DNA of 64,000 bases from Symbiodinium natans (Eukaryota; Sar; Dinophyceae; Suessiales; Symbiodiniaceae). The stretch is from assembly GCA_905221605.1 (NCBI GenBank), contig CAJNDS010002719.1, positions 56,062 through 120,061 on the forward strand, given 5' to 3'. How positions within the stretch are numbered: position 1 is the first letter of the stretch; each line of letters begins with the position of its first letter. Position numbers and translations under genes: made by a program. Below, piece after piece: positions 35,806-45,229 of this stretch. The notes beneath the pieces are model-generated. The model was not told the DNA's origin and searched no databases. It saw only the letters and a program-made list of their open reading frames with translations.

Positions 35806-35875
35806 CAGGGTTTAGGGTTTAGGGTTTAGGGTTTAGGGTTTAGGGCTTAGGGCTTAGGGTTTAGGGTTTAGGGTT
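35806..35875. repeat. (TTTAGGG)n array forming nearly a whole intron
   Basis: Ten units occupy almost all of the 91-nt gap (35792-35882) between two exons. Confidence 0.93.
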
Positions 35876-35882
35876 GACATGC

Positions 35883-35911
35883 CAGAAATCTTGGGTACCT
35901 CATTGGAGGAG
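35883..35911 (-). CDS. Exon
   Basis: 29 nt; acceptor CTCTAG behind a long pyrimidine tract, GC donor (GCATGT). Reads PPMRYPRFL, in frame with 35735-35791. Confidence 0.5.
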
Positions 35912-36221
35912 CTAGAGGAAAAAGGAGACGAAAGACAAGTGCGCCCTAAGGCCTAAGCCCGTGAAAACCGGAAGTGCAGTTGGGCTTCTACGCGGGTGCT
36001 TCAAGCCCCAAGAGCCCCAAACCCTGAACCCGCAACCCTAAACCCGAAAACCTAAACCCTAAACCCAAAAGCCTAAACCCTGGAAGGTTTCTGGTTGCCC
36101 TGGACCAAAGCCGCCGATCCAGAAAAGAGAGCCGAGCTTAGGGGCCCAGCAAAAGCCACACAAAGCATAAGGATTCTACAGACAGGGTTTTCCAGAATTC
36201 CTTTTTTAGAGGCCCTTCTAC

Positions 36222-36280
36222 CCCAAACCCTAAACCCTAAACCCTAAACCCCAGACCCTAGATCCTAAACCCTAAACCCC
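36222..36280. repeat. CCCTAAA array
   Basis: With CCCCAGA and CCTAGAT variants; partner at 36385-36445. Confidence 0.85.
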
Positions 36281-36324
36281 AAACGTAGGATCCTTATGTT
36301 TATGTGGCTTTTGGGTCCCTCAAA

Positions 36325-36386
36325 GCTGAAATGAGTCCGCAGTCGGCGCAGGCCCCCGAGTGGCTCCAAGAAGGAGAGTCCGTAAG
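36325..36386. other. Array-bracketed core, exon on uncertain strand
   Basis: Plus strand: APEWLQEGES then GTAAGG. Minus strand: acceptor CTTGGAG then HSGACADCGLISAL. Both are open; flanking genes favour minus. Confidence 0.35.
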
Positions 36387-36445
36387 GTTTAGGGTTTAGG
36401 GTTTAGGGTTTCGGGTTTCGGGTTTAGGGTATAGGGTTTAGGTTT
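36385..36445. repeat. TTTAGGG/TTTCGGG array
   Basis: Eight units. Confidence 0.85.
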
Positions 36446-36710
36446 TGAGTTTAGGGCTTCCCAGAGACTTATAATCACTCAAGGAAGATTTTCCTGATTG
36501 GGGGGATCGCATCAGGATCCTTGACTATAGGGGTGTCTAAGTTTCCGGAACATTTTTGGCACAGAGAGTTTAGGGATATGGGGTTTTAGGCTTGCTAGGT
36601 TTAGGGTTTAGGGTAGGGTATAGGGATTCAGGGTGCGCGGGCTTGAAGGTCTTGCAAGGGCTTGATTGAAGGGTTGAGGGCTTCGGGCTTGGGCTCCCGA
36701 GCCCAGCAAG

Positions 36711-36783
36711 GGTTTAGGGTTTAGGGTTTAGGGTTTAGGGTCTAGGGTTTAGGGTTTAGGAGTTTAGGAGTTTAGGGTTTAGG
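36711..36783. repeat. (TTTAGGG)n array
   Basis: Ten units ending 16 bp from the next exon. Confidence 0.9.
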
Positions 36784-36798
36784 GAATGCGTCCGCGAC

Positions 36799-36827
36799 TA
36801 GCTCCCAAGCCTTGGAATGTTTCTTCG
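36799..36827 (-). CDS. Exon
   Basis: 29 nt, acceptor TCTGTAG, donor GTCGCG. Frames: KKHSKAWEL or EETFQGLGA; the latter joins 37743-37810. Confidence 0.48.
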
Positions 36828-36991
36828 CTACAGATGAGTGGTGCTTTACAGCCCTTTGACAACGATTATTGATGAATAGGTTCCCTAAAAAAGGGAAAGA
36901 AGGGAAACTCCAAACTTTCCCAAAAAGCACAACCCAGACAGGGTATGGGGCTCCTTGGGCATGTGAGGATCAAGGATTAAACCTGACACGC

Positions 36992-37135
36992 TACTTGGAG
37001 GTTCATGGTACTTAATAACCACTTATAACTGTACTTATAACCCACTTGTAAGCCCCTTAAGTGCCCTAATATGGTTACAAGTACAGTTACAAGCACAGTT
37101 ATAATTGGTTAATAAGTACCATGAACCTCCAAGTA
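36992..37135. mobile_element. MITE family C, best copy
   Basis: 144 bp, ~40-bp TIRs TACTTGGAGGTTCATGGTAC and GTACCATGAACCTCCAAGTA. Its last TA is the first TA of the adjacent family A copy. Confidence 0.8.
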
Positions 37136-37258
37136 CACGGAGGGGCCCACCTAGTTCTAAGTCGAGTTATGAGGATCCTAAATTGGGCTTTAGGATCCTA
37201 AACTAAGTTATAAGTCTCTTAACTACAGTTCGTATAGTAAGGGGGCCCCCTCCTTGTA
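37134..37258. mobile_element. MITE family A copy
   Basis: 125 bp, TACACGGAGGGGCCC to GGGGGCCCCCTCCTTGTA; abuts family C. Confidence 0.75.
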
Positions 37259-37640
37259 GATATGATGTACAAATTGTGGGGCCACATTGCTCCCCGTAAC
37301 TCTCGGAAGTTTGTTAGGAAAGTCATGTCCTAATAAGGAGACCCGCAAAGTAAACAACACAAGGTCAAAATCTAGATCAATTGCAGCTGTAGCAGGAACT
37401 GCCATGACAAATTTTTATCGGCTTGGAGACGCTTCGTGCTGCTGCGGCTCGTCCGCGTGGCAAGTTCTTCTCAGAACGATCGAAAAAGACAAGGCTGTCC
37501 ATTTTTCGACAACACCGATTTCAATGTGTGCGCGTGAGGCATACCGCTCAGGCGTGGGCTCGTCTGCAGTAGAACTACGAACTGAAAAGAGCTGCTTTGA
37601 GAGCTGTGTCTACCTAGAGCCTTGGCAACCCAACACCAAC
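37259..37640. other. Unique stretch
   Basis: Open on the plus strand for 123 codons (37287-37658) without family signature or splice support; treated as non-coding. Confidence 0.3.
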
Positions 37641-37644
37641 CTAA

Positions 37645-37745
37645 ACCCTGAACCCTGAACTGAACCCTGAACCCTGAACCCTGAACCCTAAACCCTAAAC
37701 CCTAAACCCTGAACCCTAAACCCTAAACCCTAAACCCTGAACCCA
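37645..37745. repeat. CCCTGAA/CCCTAAA array
   Basis: 14 units with a block of CCCTGAA. It starts directly at the GT donor of 37743-37810. Confidence 0.92.
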
Positions 37746-37810
37746 ATCTTTGCGATTGTAGCTATGATCCAAGCACACCAGAGGCTCCCAGACGTTTCAT
37801 CGCGCCGGGC
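37743..37810 (-). CDS. Exon
   Basis: Acceptor CTTCAAG; the donor ATTGG|GTTCAGGG lies in the array. An inner donor GTGTGC (end 37779) keeps the same phase. Reads ARRDETSGSLW then CAWIIATIAKI. Confidence 0.55.
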
Positions 37811-37860
37811 CTTGAAGTGCACTCAACACAACCCTAAACCCTAAACCCTAAACCCTAAAC

Positions 37861-37887
37861 TCCCAACAGAAACTCTGCCTCCTGACG
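37861..37887 (-). CDS. Exon with donor made by the array
   Basis: 27 nt, phase 0 to 0, acceptor ACCCAG, donor GGA|GTTTAGGG, exactly a heptamer. Reads RQEAEFLLG; in frame with 38668-38712 and 37743-37810. Confidence 0.52.
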
Positions 37888-37985
37888 CTGGGTGTAGAAG
37901 GCTTTGGGGTGTATGGGTTACTGAAACCCTAGAGCTACACAAAGGCACCTGGGGAATAACTACTAAGTTGCTTAAGAACACCGAA

Positions 37986-38012
37986 CATATATATATATAT
38001 ACATATATATAT
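37986..38012. repeat. (TA)n microsatellite
   Basis: ATATATAT run. Confidence 0.9.
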
Positions 38013-38310
38013 AACTTCCTTACAAAGGGTAATATAGGGATGATTTTCTTTTGGGGTTCTCAAGCGAATAGTAGATAATGGTCCAGGGCCTAGGGCTTAC
38101 GACTTGGGGTGGTGGGCCTAGGGTTTCGGGTTTAGGGCTTAGGGTTTAGGGCTTAATTAGGCTTTCAGGGTGTTGAAGGGGTTCTTTGAAGTCAGGTTCT
38201 TTTTGGGCTTCGCGTTGCCGTAGGAGACATGCAGCTAAGCCTGATAAGCCACCGCCTCAACCAAAAAAAGCCAAAGCCCAGAAACCCTCAAACACTGAAG
38301 CCGCAAGCCC

Positions 38311-38412
38311 TGAAACCCTAAACCCTACACCCTACACACTAAACCCTAAACCCTAAACCCTAAAACCTAAACCCTAAACCCTAAACCCTAAACCCTAAAC
38401 CCTAAACCCTAA
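38311..38412. repeat. (CCCTAAA)n array
   Basis: 14 units. Confidence 0.93.
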
Positions 38413-38544
38413 CCTGCCTTGGCCTTGGGGGGGGGGGGCTTGGGTATAGGGCTTCGGGTTAGTAGGGTGTGTAGTTTCGTGTTTTGGGGCTTCGGGTCCG
38501 ACTCGACCCAGAGCCCAAACGCAGCCCGGCACGCCTCAGAGCCA

Positions 38545-38660
38545 TGAACCCTAGCCCTAAACCCTAAACCCTAAACCCTAAACCCTAAACCCTAAACCCT
38601 AAACCCTAAACCCTAAACCCTAAACCCTAAACCCTAAACCCTAAACCCTAAACCCTAAAC
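38545..38660. repeat. (CCCTAAA)n array
   Basis: 16 units, nearly perfect; ends at the GTGTGAGG donor of the next exon. Confidence 0.95.
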
Positions 38661-38667
38661 CTCACAC

Positions 38668-38712
38668 ACTGATCTTCAGCACGCTGGTTGTGATGTCTGG
38701 GCTCGGCAAGTC
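38668..38712 (-). CDS. Exon
   Basis: 45 nt, phase 0 to 0, acceptor TCGCAG, donor GTGTGA. Reads DLPSPDITTSVLKIS. Confidence 0.6.
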
Positions 38713-38774
38713 CTGCGAGAATCCACTGATCTGATGCCCCTCATGGGCTTTTGGGGGTTGGGGCTTAGGGGTTT

Positions 38775-38950
38775 CTTGGGGTTTAGGGTTTAGGATTTTA
38801 GGGTTTAGGCTTTAGGGCGGCTTAGGGTTTTAGGGGTTTCGAGTTTAGGGTTTAGGGTTTAGGGGCTTGGGGGCCTGGGGGTTTAGGGGCTTAGGGGTGT
38901 AGGGGGCTTCGGGACTTCGGGGGCTTAGGGGGGCTCAATGTGGCGACTTA
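38775..38950. repeat. TTTAGGG array grading to TTAGGGGG
   Basis: Heptamers, then G-expanded CTTAGGGGG/CTTCGGGGG variants. Confidence 0.85.
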
Positions 38951-38971
38951 GGGGGCTTAGGGCAATCTTAC

Positions 38972-39009
38972 GGTGCAGCCCGGTGATTCCGAAGCGGAGG
39001 TGCGCCTTT
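38972..39009 (-). CDS. Exon
   Basis: 38 nt, acceptor TGGCAG, donor GTAAGA. Reads KAHLRFGITGLH (joins 39428-39467) or RRTSASESPGCT (joins 38668-38712). Confidence 0.52.
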
Positions 39010-39427
39010 CTGCCAGACGGGGCGGGTCTGTATACTGAACTCACTAGACGCCTTACAGCACAATGTTACCTCTAAAAAAAAAACAAAAAGGCCCGAAGCC
39101 CTGAAGTGCTAGGACCCTACGTGGGCAGTTCTCTAAAATAGGGTCCTTTCGTGGGTCCTTGCTTAAGGTGTTTAGGGGATGCAAAACGGGACACTAATTC
39201 ATTAGAGACCTTCCCAAACCTGGGTTGTTGGTTCAGACTTGCGGACCACAGCCTTAAGCCCGAATGGACGATGCCAACAAAAGCATCCAGCCATTTCTGA
39301 AAACCTCTCTAGAGGTTCGCGGACTGAGGGTTTAAGTGGATTTAAGTGGTTTAGGGGACTCAGGGCTCAGTGAACTTAGGGTTTCGGATGTAGGGTCGAG
39401 GGGAGACCCTGAACCCCATCACAACAC

Positions 39428-39467
39428 TTCATAATCTCGCGCCTTTGGTTCACATAGCCGTTGATGG
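39428..39467 (-). CDS. Exon
   Basis: Acceptor CCTGAG, donor AA|GTGTTG. Reads INGYVNQRREIM; the split Lys joins KAHLRFG. Confidence 0.52.
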
Positions 39468-39507
39468 CTCAGGCGTGTGGGTTTTGAGTTTGAGGTGTCT
39501 AGAAATC

Positions 39508-39547
39508 TTGTAGCTCCAGAAGGGCCAAAATCTTCATTGCGCCGAGG
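39508..39547 (-). CDS. Exon
   Basis: 40 nt, acceptor AACCCAG, GA donor (GATTTC). Reads LGAMKILALLELQ; the split Asn joins 39661-39730. Confidence 0.5.
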
Positions 39548-39617
39548 CTGGGTTAGAAGGTGATGATCGAGGGTTTAGGGTTGCAAGTTTAGGGTCCCAG
39601 ACCCTGCTTTACGAAAC

Positions 39618-39650
39618 CCCTAAACCCTAAACCCTAAACCCTACCTCAAT
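39618..39650. repeat. CCCTAAA array
   Basis: Four units; partner 39733-39800. Confidence 0.88.
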
Positions 39651-39660
39651 CCCCAGCTAC

Positions 39661-39730
39661 TTCTCCGAGTCCTGCTGCGGGTGCTGGTTGCCGCCCTGAC
39701 CTGGATGCCCGGCTCTTTCAAGGGCTTGCG
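39661..39730 (-). CDS. Exon cradled by inverted arrays
   Basis: 70 nt; acceptor CTAAACCAG is the array edge, donor GTAGCT. Reads QALERAGHPGQGGNQ then HPQQDSE. The plus strand is also open, but lacks comparable splice sites. Confidence 0.58.
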
Positions 39731-39732
39731 CT

Positions 39733-39800
39733 GGTTTAGGGTTTAGGGTTTAGGGTTTAGGGTCTAGGGTCTAGGGTCTAGGGTCTAGGGTCTAGGGTAT
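39733..39800. repeat. TTTAGGG/TCTAGGG array
   Basis: Four TTTAGGG followed by six TCTAGGG units, block-wise variants. Confidence 0.92.
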
Positions 39801-40179
39801 AGCCCAAAAGCCCAGGTGAAGCAAAGGCACCCTTCTTCTTTTAATGTATCTAAACTTCCTTAGGGATTTTGCGCTTTTAAACAAGGGTAGGGGCAATTGC
39901 CGCTGGGCATCCTAGAAAACATATGAAGGCAGAAGGGCGCTTTAAACGAAAAAACAATGCAGATTACCCCTCTATGATGCGTTAAATGCACCTGAGCTAC
40001 CCTGGTTCTTTTGGGTTAGTAGCTCGACAGCGGGGTGTAGAATCGGGAAGGACCATAACGCCAGAACTGCGTTTTGCGTTTTACAGGCACCAGTGCCCTG
40101 CTGCGGCATGAACAAACTACTGCACACGCTTTGAGAAGCCCCCGAACTCTACTAACTTTTCACACCTCTACATATGCAT

Positions 40180-40225
40180 ATACATACATGCGTACACATA
40201 TATGTACATGTATATACAGTATACA
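40180..40225. repeat. AT/AC dinucleotide region
   Basis: Degenerate (TACATA)n. Confidence 0.7.
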
Positions 40226-40350
40226 CATAGTCACTATGAACATCCTAAATCCTAAACCATCAACCCAAACCCCGGTTTAGGGTTTAGGGTTTAGGTTTTA
40301 GGGTCTGCTTGAGACAAAGGTGTCCGTCACTGCAGATGCTACAGCCCTAC

Positions 40351-40387
40351 CTGGCTTGGGTATGGCGAGTTGGTGGAAGACCAAGTT
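40351..40387 (-). CDS. Exon
   Basis: 37 nt, acceptor CCTACAG at the array edge, donor GTAGGG. NLVFHQLAIPKP joins 39661-39730; LGLPPTRHTQA joins 40485-40551. One must be wrong, or an exon is missing. Confidence 0.52.
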
Positions 40388-40393
40388 CTGTAG

Positions 40394-40472
40394 GGTTTAG
40401 GGTTTAGGGTTTAGGGTTTAGGGTTTAGGGTTTAGGGTTTAGGGTTTAGGGTTTAGGGTTTAGGGTTTAGGG
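40394..40472. repeat. (TTTAGGG)n array
   Basis: Eleven perfect units between two exons. Confidence 0.95.
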
Positions 40473-40484
40473 CATGGCACTTAC

Positions 40485-40551
40485 CCTCCCGCATCTCAGC
40501 ACTCTCAGTGCTTCCGGTCGGCCTGATCCCTTCGATGACATCTTGGGCGAC
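40485..40551 (-). CDS. Exon with consensus donor
   Basis: 67 nt, acceptor CAAGCAG, donor GTAAGT. Reads VAQDVIEGIRPTGSTE then SAEMRE. Array at 40394-40472 lies downstream in sense. Confidence 0.64.
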
Positions 40552-40589
40552 CTGCTTGGGCAGTGCAGCTGCCCTGAACCCGCAACCCT

Positions 40590-40745
40590 GGGTTTAGGGT
40601 TTAGGGTGCAGGGTTTAGGGTTTTAGGGTTTTAGGGTTTTTGGGTTTTAGGGTTTTGGGGTTTTAGGGTTTTAGGGTTTTAGGGTTTTAGGGTTTTAGGG
40701 TGTTAGGGTTTTAGGGTTTTAGGGTTTTAGGTTTTCAGGGTTTAG
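40590..40745. repeat. Octamer array (TTTTAGGG)n
   Basis: About 17 TTTTAGGG units after a few heptamers; period 8. Confidence 0.93.
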
Positions 40746-41336
40746 GTCCTAAATCCCAAAACCGACACCCTCAACTTTAAATCAGAATGCCCTCAATGGG
40801 CTTTTGTGGATCACAAGATTGAGACGAAGACGGCTCAGGGATGCAATTCCCCGCAGGGTTCAGGGTTCAAGATTTACAGGACTCCGGGTTGGGATTGAAG
40901 GTGTTATGGTGGAGGCTTGAGGATTGAGGGCTTAGGGTTCAAGATCTAGGCCTTCGGGTTTAAGTTTTAGAGCTAAGCATTAGGGTTAAACGGGGAAGAA
41001 GGGTACACATGACAAGATCAGAAGGGCTTGGGGCCAATACCAGGACATCGAGCAGCTCCACTCCCTCTAAGGTTTGGGGTTTAGGGGCTAGGGCTTCGCG
41101 TTGGGGGTCTAGGGTTGAGAGGTACACAATCCCTTTGTAGTATGCTTGAATGGGGAACCCTTCCATACCCCCTTCTTTTACCCTAGTAAAACCCAGATGT
41201 ACGGGACCATGTGAAGCTACCTTTAGACTCCCTGTCCCCTCATGCTTGAAAAACTTCAGAATCTGGAGCCCACAGCTTGAGCTCCCTACCTGAATAACCC
41301 AAAACCTACATGTTGGTGGGTACGAAAAACAAACTA

Positions 41337-41412
41337 GGATGGCCCTTAAGAACAAAAATTCCTAAATATAGCCCTGTTAACCCCAATGAGGGAAAATATA
41401 AAGTGTCCCAAG
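41337..41412. mobile_element. MITE-like repeat family H copy
   Basis: AGGATGGCCCTTA at one end and AAATATAAAGTGTCCCAA at the other; copies at 52680 and 62336. Confidence 0.5.
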
Positions 41413-41419
41413 GCCCTCA

Positions 41420-41472
41420 ACCCTAAACCCTAAACCCTAAGCCCTAAACCCTAAACCCTAAACCCTAAACCC
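41420..41472. repeat. (CCCTAAA)n array
   Basis: Seven units. Confidence 0.92.
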
Positions 41473-42000
41473 TCTACCTAACAGATATCCCTGCTAGGGT
41501 TCTTGAACAACTTATCAAAAAGGTAGGCCTGTGGGGGCTGTTGAGGTCGGTAGCAAAACCTGAAACCCCAAGCAGAAACCGGCGCACCAACGCCAGGCTA
41601 CGGTTTGCTTCAGAAGCCCGAAACAAAGTAAGGCTTTCTTCCCTATAAGGGCAAGAAGGGGATCATGATCTTTTTCTCTTTTGGGGTTCTTAAGCAACTA
41701 CTAGTATATAAGGGCACTAAGGTGATTGTTATCATTTTCTCTTTTTGGGGTTCTTATGCAAATCCTAGCGTTTACTGCCTTGGAAAATTACGATTACGAA
41801 AAGAAGCGACCCCGAATGTAGACCCCCAGATAGCGGGATGCCCCTTGCCATCAGGACCCCAATAATCGGGTACCCCGAATACTGTAAACCCCTTAAACTC
41901 TGAACCCTAATCCCTACTCAACCTTCCTAGCTCCCGAAAAAGAGACCCTGAAGAGAAGAATGGATGGCCTTCTTGGCATGGAGTGGCCGTTCTGGGATGG
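41473..42000. other. Unique and MITE-like sequence
   Basis: Two diverged copies of a CTTTTGGGGTTCTTA(A/T)GCAA block (about 41676 and 41740; a third near 38045) and family G sequence at 41805-41880. No exon found. Confidence 0.4.
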
Positions 42001-42004
42001 TTTT

Positions 42005-42058
42005 GGGGTTTAGGGTTTGGGGTTTGGGGTTTGGGGTTTAGGTTTTAGGGTTTAGGGT
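42005..42058. repeat. TTTGGGG/TTTAGGG array
   Basis: Seven units, mostly TTTGGGG. Confidence 0.88.
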
Positions 42059-42895
42059 TGGGACAGGGGTGGGGGAGGTGCGAGTTCAGGAAGGCGTGGG
42101 GGATTCGCTATGAACAACCCCTTGCAAGCCTTCTGAAAGGTTCGTAGCCCTAGGATGCCCTAGGTAGGGATGTAGATACCCCAGATACAGTTTGGAGCAA
42201 GGCTTGAATCTACCCTGAGCCCTAAACTCTACCAGGGACTCGCTTTACCTACAGCTTAGAAGAAACTACCCCGCTAATGAGTAGGCATAACCCATAAAAC
42301 TGTCGGCAAAGAGACCCCAGTAGATCTAATACCCTACTTTGCGCCCAGAGATGCAGCGCACCGAACATCACCCCCCCCCCCGAATTTCAGCTGCAAGCAG
42401 TGTTTACAGAAGCTCAAAACCCTAAACCCTAAACCCTATATAAACCTTAATCCCGGGTACTCTAAGACCCGAATCAGAAGCTCAAGAGCGAACAATAGCC
42501 TATCAAGAACGAGCAGGCGTTGGGTTCTTAAAGTAGGGAAGCAATAAGCTGAAAACCCGTACAATCCTAAACTCTAAACTCTGAAATCCTAAACCCAAAC
42601 ACCTTAAAACCCTAAACCCTGAAATCCTAAACCCAAAAACCCTAAACCCTAGACCCGGAAATCCTAAACCCAAAAACCCTAAACCCTAAACCCTAAAATC
42701 CTAAACAGGTCCTGGGGCGCCGGCTTCGGCTTCCTTGACTTTATCGTGCCATCTGAAACCCTCAAACCCTTCTCTCCGATTTCTGAAACCCAGGAATCCC
42801 CCAAAACAACCTTCACTAAGAGAGGCCCTAAACCCTAAACCCTATAATCCTTATGCTCCACGAAAAAGCTAGAAATCCAAAGTCCCAAGCTCATG
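42059..42895. other. Stretch without recognised exon
   Basis: Unique sequence with a C-run at 42371-42380 and degenerate CCCTAAA/CCTGAAAT repeats (42416-42437, 42560-42705, 42828-42845). Confidence 0.35.
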
Positions 42896-42940
42896 GGTTT
42901 AGGGTTTAGGGTTTTAGGGTTTTAGGGTTTAGGGTTTGAG
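42896..42940. repeat. TTTAGGG array
   Basis: Six units including TTTTAGGG. Confidence 0.9.
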
Positions 42941-43329
42941 TTTTTGGGGCGACGAATTTTCCTTGAGGATAGCAGCTCGTGGTGCAAAGTACTCCATGGT
43001 CGCTACGCTACGGCGGTTGCCTTCTTGCACAACGAAGCACTGCCACAGATGGCCGCTCAACATCCGAGCCGCTGCCAACCCGAATAGCTCTCCTGACACA
43101 GAGGACGAACCTGTGGAAAACGCTGGGGTTGGACGTGGCAACAAAAGTCGACAATCTGGATGGCAGCCGATGTGGTCCCGCAACACGTCGGCGTTGCGCA
43201 GGCCAGAAACTTAAAGACCTGCTGCGAGAATGGTCCTAGAATGAGAGACCCTCCTAAGCCCAAGAAGCGAACAAAATGAAACTAACGCCCCCACCCCCCC
43301 CCCCTCCCAAGGCCCGACCGTAAGCCCGA
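42941..43329. other. Unique sequence
   Basis: Open on both strands for about 90 codons (42936-43263) with no recognised family; C-run at 43290-43306. Confidence 0.3.
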
Positions 43330-43505
43330 AACCCCAAACCCTGAACCGTAAACCCTAAACCTAAACCCTAAACCCTAAACCCTAAAACCTAAACCCTAAA
43401 CCCTAAACCCTAAACCCTAAACCCTAAACCCTAAACCCTAAACCCTGAACCCTAAACCCTAAACCCTAAACCCTAAACCCTAAACCCTAAACCCTAAACC
43501 CTAAG
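43330..43505. repeat. (CCCTAAA)n array
   Basis: About 24 units, among the longest here. Confidence 0.95.
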
Positions 43506-43518
43506 CCCAAGCTTGAAC

Positions 43519-43563
43519 CTGAGGCCCCTGGCAGAAGTGGCATCTCCATTCTGCTGGGCCTGG
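43519..43563 (-). CDS. Exon, possible zinc finger (WRCHFC)
   Basis: 45 nt, acceptor GTTGCAG, donor GTTCAA. All three frames open; the chain frame reads PGPAEWRCHFCQGPQ, whose W-x-C-x2-C resembles the first half of a RanBP2-type finger. Confidence 0.48.
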
Positions 43564-43669
43564 CTGCAACAGGGTTCAGGGTTCAGGGTTTAGGGTTGAG
43601 GGTTTCGGGTTAGAGGCCAAAAGGCTTGTGGATCTTAAAAAGCCCGGGCGTAGGGTGGTGTGCTCCAAC

Positions 43670-43687
43670 CATGCGCCCCAAAAAGGC
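43670..43687 (-). CDS. Possible 18-nt exon
   Basis: Acceptor GCCTCAG behind pyrimidines, donor GTTGGA. AFLGRM; the frame stays open far beyond, so it may be longer. Confidence 0.35.
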
Positions 43688-43786
43688 CTGAGGCAGGAGT
43701 AGCCCGAGGAACCCTTGAAAGCAATGAAGGATCACTGCCATTGTAATTGCCTTTGCAGGGATTGGTTTCTGATGTTTTTTTTAGGG

Positions 43787-43802
43787 GGGGGGGGGGGGGG
43801 GG
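43787..43802. repeat. Poly-G run
   Basis: About 16 G after a T-run. Confidence 0.9.
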
Positions 43803-43919
43803 AGTTCCTTCCAGAACATGCAGGCCCCCCTAAGCCCCTAGCAAGGCCATGCGAATCGTTGCCCTTATAACCTAGGCATCTCTTCTATGTCGAAGGTCCT
43901 ACACCCTCAGCCGACCGGC

Positions 43920-43955
43920 CTGGTCAAAAGGGGCACCGGCAGCCTTCTCCGAGCC
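43920..43955 (-). CDS. Exon
   Basis: 36 nt, phase 0 to 0, acceptor ACTGCAG, GC donor (GCCGGT). Reads GSEKAAGAPFDQ. Confidence 0.5.
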
Positions 43956-43993
43956 CTGCAGTTGGAGATGAAGTCTCAATTTGGGGACCACCC

Positions 43994-44088
43994 TAGGTTT
44001 AGGGTTTAGGGTTTAGGGTTTAGGGTTTAGGGTTTAGGGTTTAGGGTTTAGGGTTTAGGGTTTAGGGTTTAGGGTTTAGGGTTTAGGG
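43994..44088. repeat. (TTTAGGG)n array
   Basis: 13 perfect units. Confidence 0.95.
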
Positions 44089-44115
44089 GAAACCCTAAGA
44101 GCTCTCCACTATGAC

Positions 44116-44147
44116 AGGGTGAGACTGGCTTGTCTCAAGGGCGTCGG
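44116..44147 (-). CDS. Exon
   Basis: 32 nt, acceptor GCTATAG, donor GTCATA. DALETSQSHP; the split Ala joins 44271-44299. The plus strand is also open (ALHYDR|GTGAGA). Confidence 0.42.
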
Positions 44148-44270
44148 CTATAGCGATGGATCATAAACCCTGAATCCCTAAATTCTGAGGTTTGGAGTGT
44201 TGGGGGTCAAAAACCAGTTTCTAAAAATATCTTCACACCCTAAACCCTAAACCCTAAACCCCATAACCAC

Positions 44271-44299
44271 CTGCAAGCTTCATAGCAACGACTTCTCGT
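44271..44299 (-). CDS. Exon
   Basis: 29 nt, acceptor ACGTAAG, donor GTGGTT. Reads REVVAMKLA in the chain frame. Confidence 0.45.
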
Positions 44300-44493
44300 C
44301 TTACGTAAGGAGAGCCTCCCCCCCCCCCCCCCCCCCGCGCCCCGCCAGACAACCTCTATCAAAAACACTTCTAACATAACTTCTCATATGAATAACCCAT
44401 TTAGGCCCCTTATAGTTCTACGTTTGAGGGGCTAGTTGGGGGAGGAGGGGGGCATCGGTAAGGCGGCCTCTGGAATCGAAGTTTTTGAAGGAA

Positions 44494-44520
44494 GGGTTTA
44501 GGTTTTAGGGTTTAGGGTTA
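44494..44520. repeat. Short TTTAGGG array
   Basis: Three units with TTTTAGGG. Confidence 0.8.
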
Positions 44521-44939
44521 GGTTGCACGCTTGGGTTTGGGGACCCCTTTTGACGATCCTTTGAGGGTATATAAGGGGCCATAGGCGTGTGTTGAGTCCT
44601 AAACCCTATAAACCCGAAACCCTAAACCCTAAACCTCTTAGGTCTACAACCTTCGGGGGTGCGAGTCTTCATCGAAAGGAGCCCCCATATGGGATAGTTC
44701 TCTTTAGGGCTCCTTTGTTCTTTTATGTGCTTCTTGTTGGGAGAGAGGGGGGAACGGGGGTCCTTGCTACAAGGGTTTAGGGGTTGAGGGTTGAGGGTTT
44801 TGGGGTGTTTGAGGGACTGCCTGGTCGAGGGTTGCGGGTTTTTGGTGGAGGCTAAGTGCCCTTTCTTAAGGGCTTGCAAAAAAATATGCAGGCCTGTCGC
44901 TTCTCAAGTTCAAGTAAGAGTCACGGATTAGTGTTCAGG

Positions 44940-45020
44940 GTTTTGGGTTCAGGGTTTAGGGCTCAGGGTTTAGGGCTCAGGGTTTAGGGTAGGATTCAGG
45001 GTTTAGGGTTTAGTGTTCAG
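44940..45020. repeat. TTCAGGG/TTTAGGG array
   Basis: Alternating TTTAGGG and CTCAGGG units. Confidence 0.88.
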
Positions 45021-45054
45021 GATGCGCCCTAGCTCTGGAATGTTGGAGCTTCAC

Positions 45055-45075
45055 TGGCTGGACTTGTCAAGCATG
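45055..45075 (-). CDS. Possible 21-nt exon
   Basis: Acceptor CTAAACAG (array-like), donor GTGAAG. MLDKSS links 45230-45321 to 44271-44299 in frame. Confidence 0.38.
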
Positions 45076-45114
45076 CTGTTTAGCGTTTAGGGCTTCAGAT
45101 TCTGGAGTTGAGGG

Positions 45115-45157
45115 TTTAGGGAGAGGGGGTATAAAAATTATACCCCCTCTCCCTAAA
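45115..45157. repeat. Perfect 20-bp hairpin
   Basis: TTTAGGGAGAGGGGGTATAA, AAA loop, then its exact complement. The outer arms are heptamer (TTTAGGG / CCCTAAA). Confidence 0.9.
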
Positions 45158-45229
45158 AACCCTAAACTCTAGAACCTAATGTCATAGTGTGTGGGGTGTC
45201 GGGTTTTCGGGCTCATGGGTTCTAAGGGC

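Noticed and set aside
36325-36386. Plus-strand exon ending GTAAGG
   Set aside because: Attractive donor, but the surrounding exons are all minus and the minus frame is also open; left as strand-uncertain.
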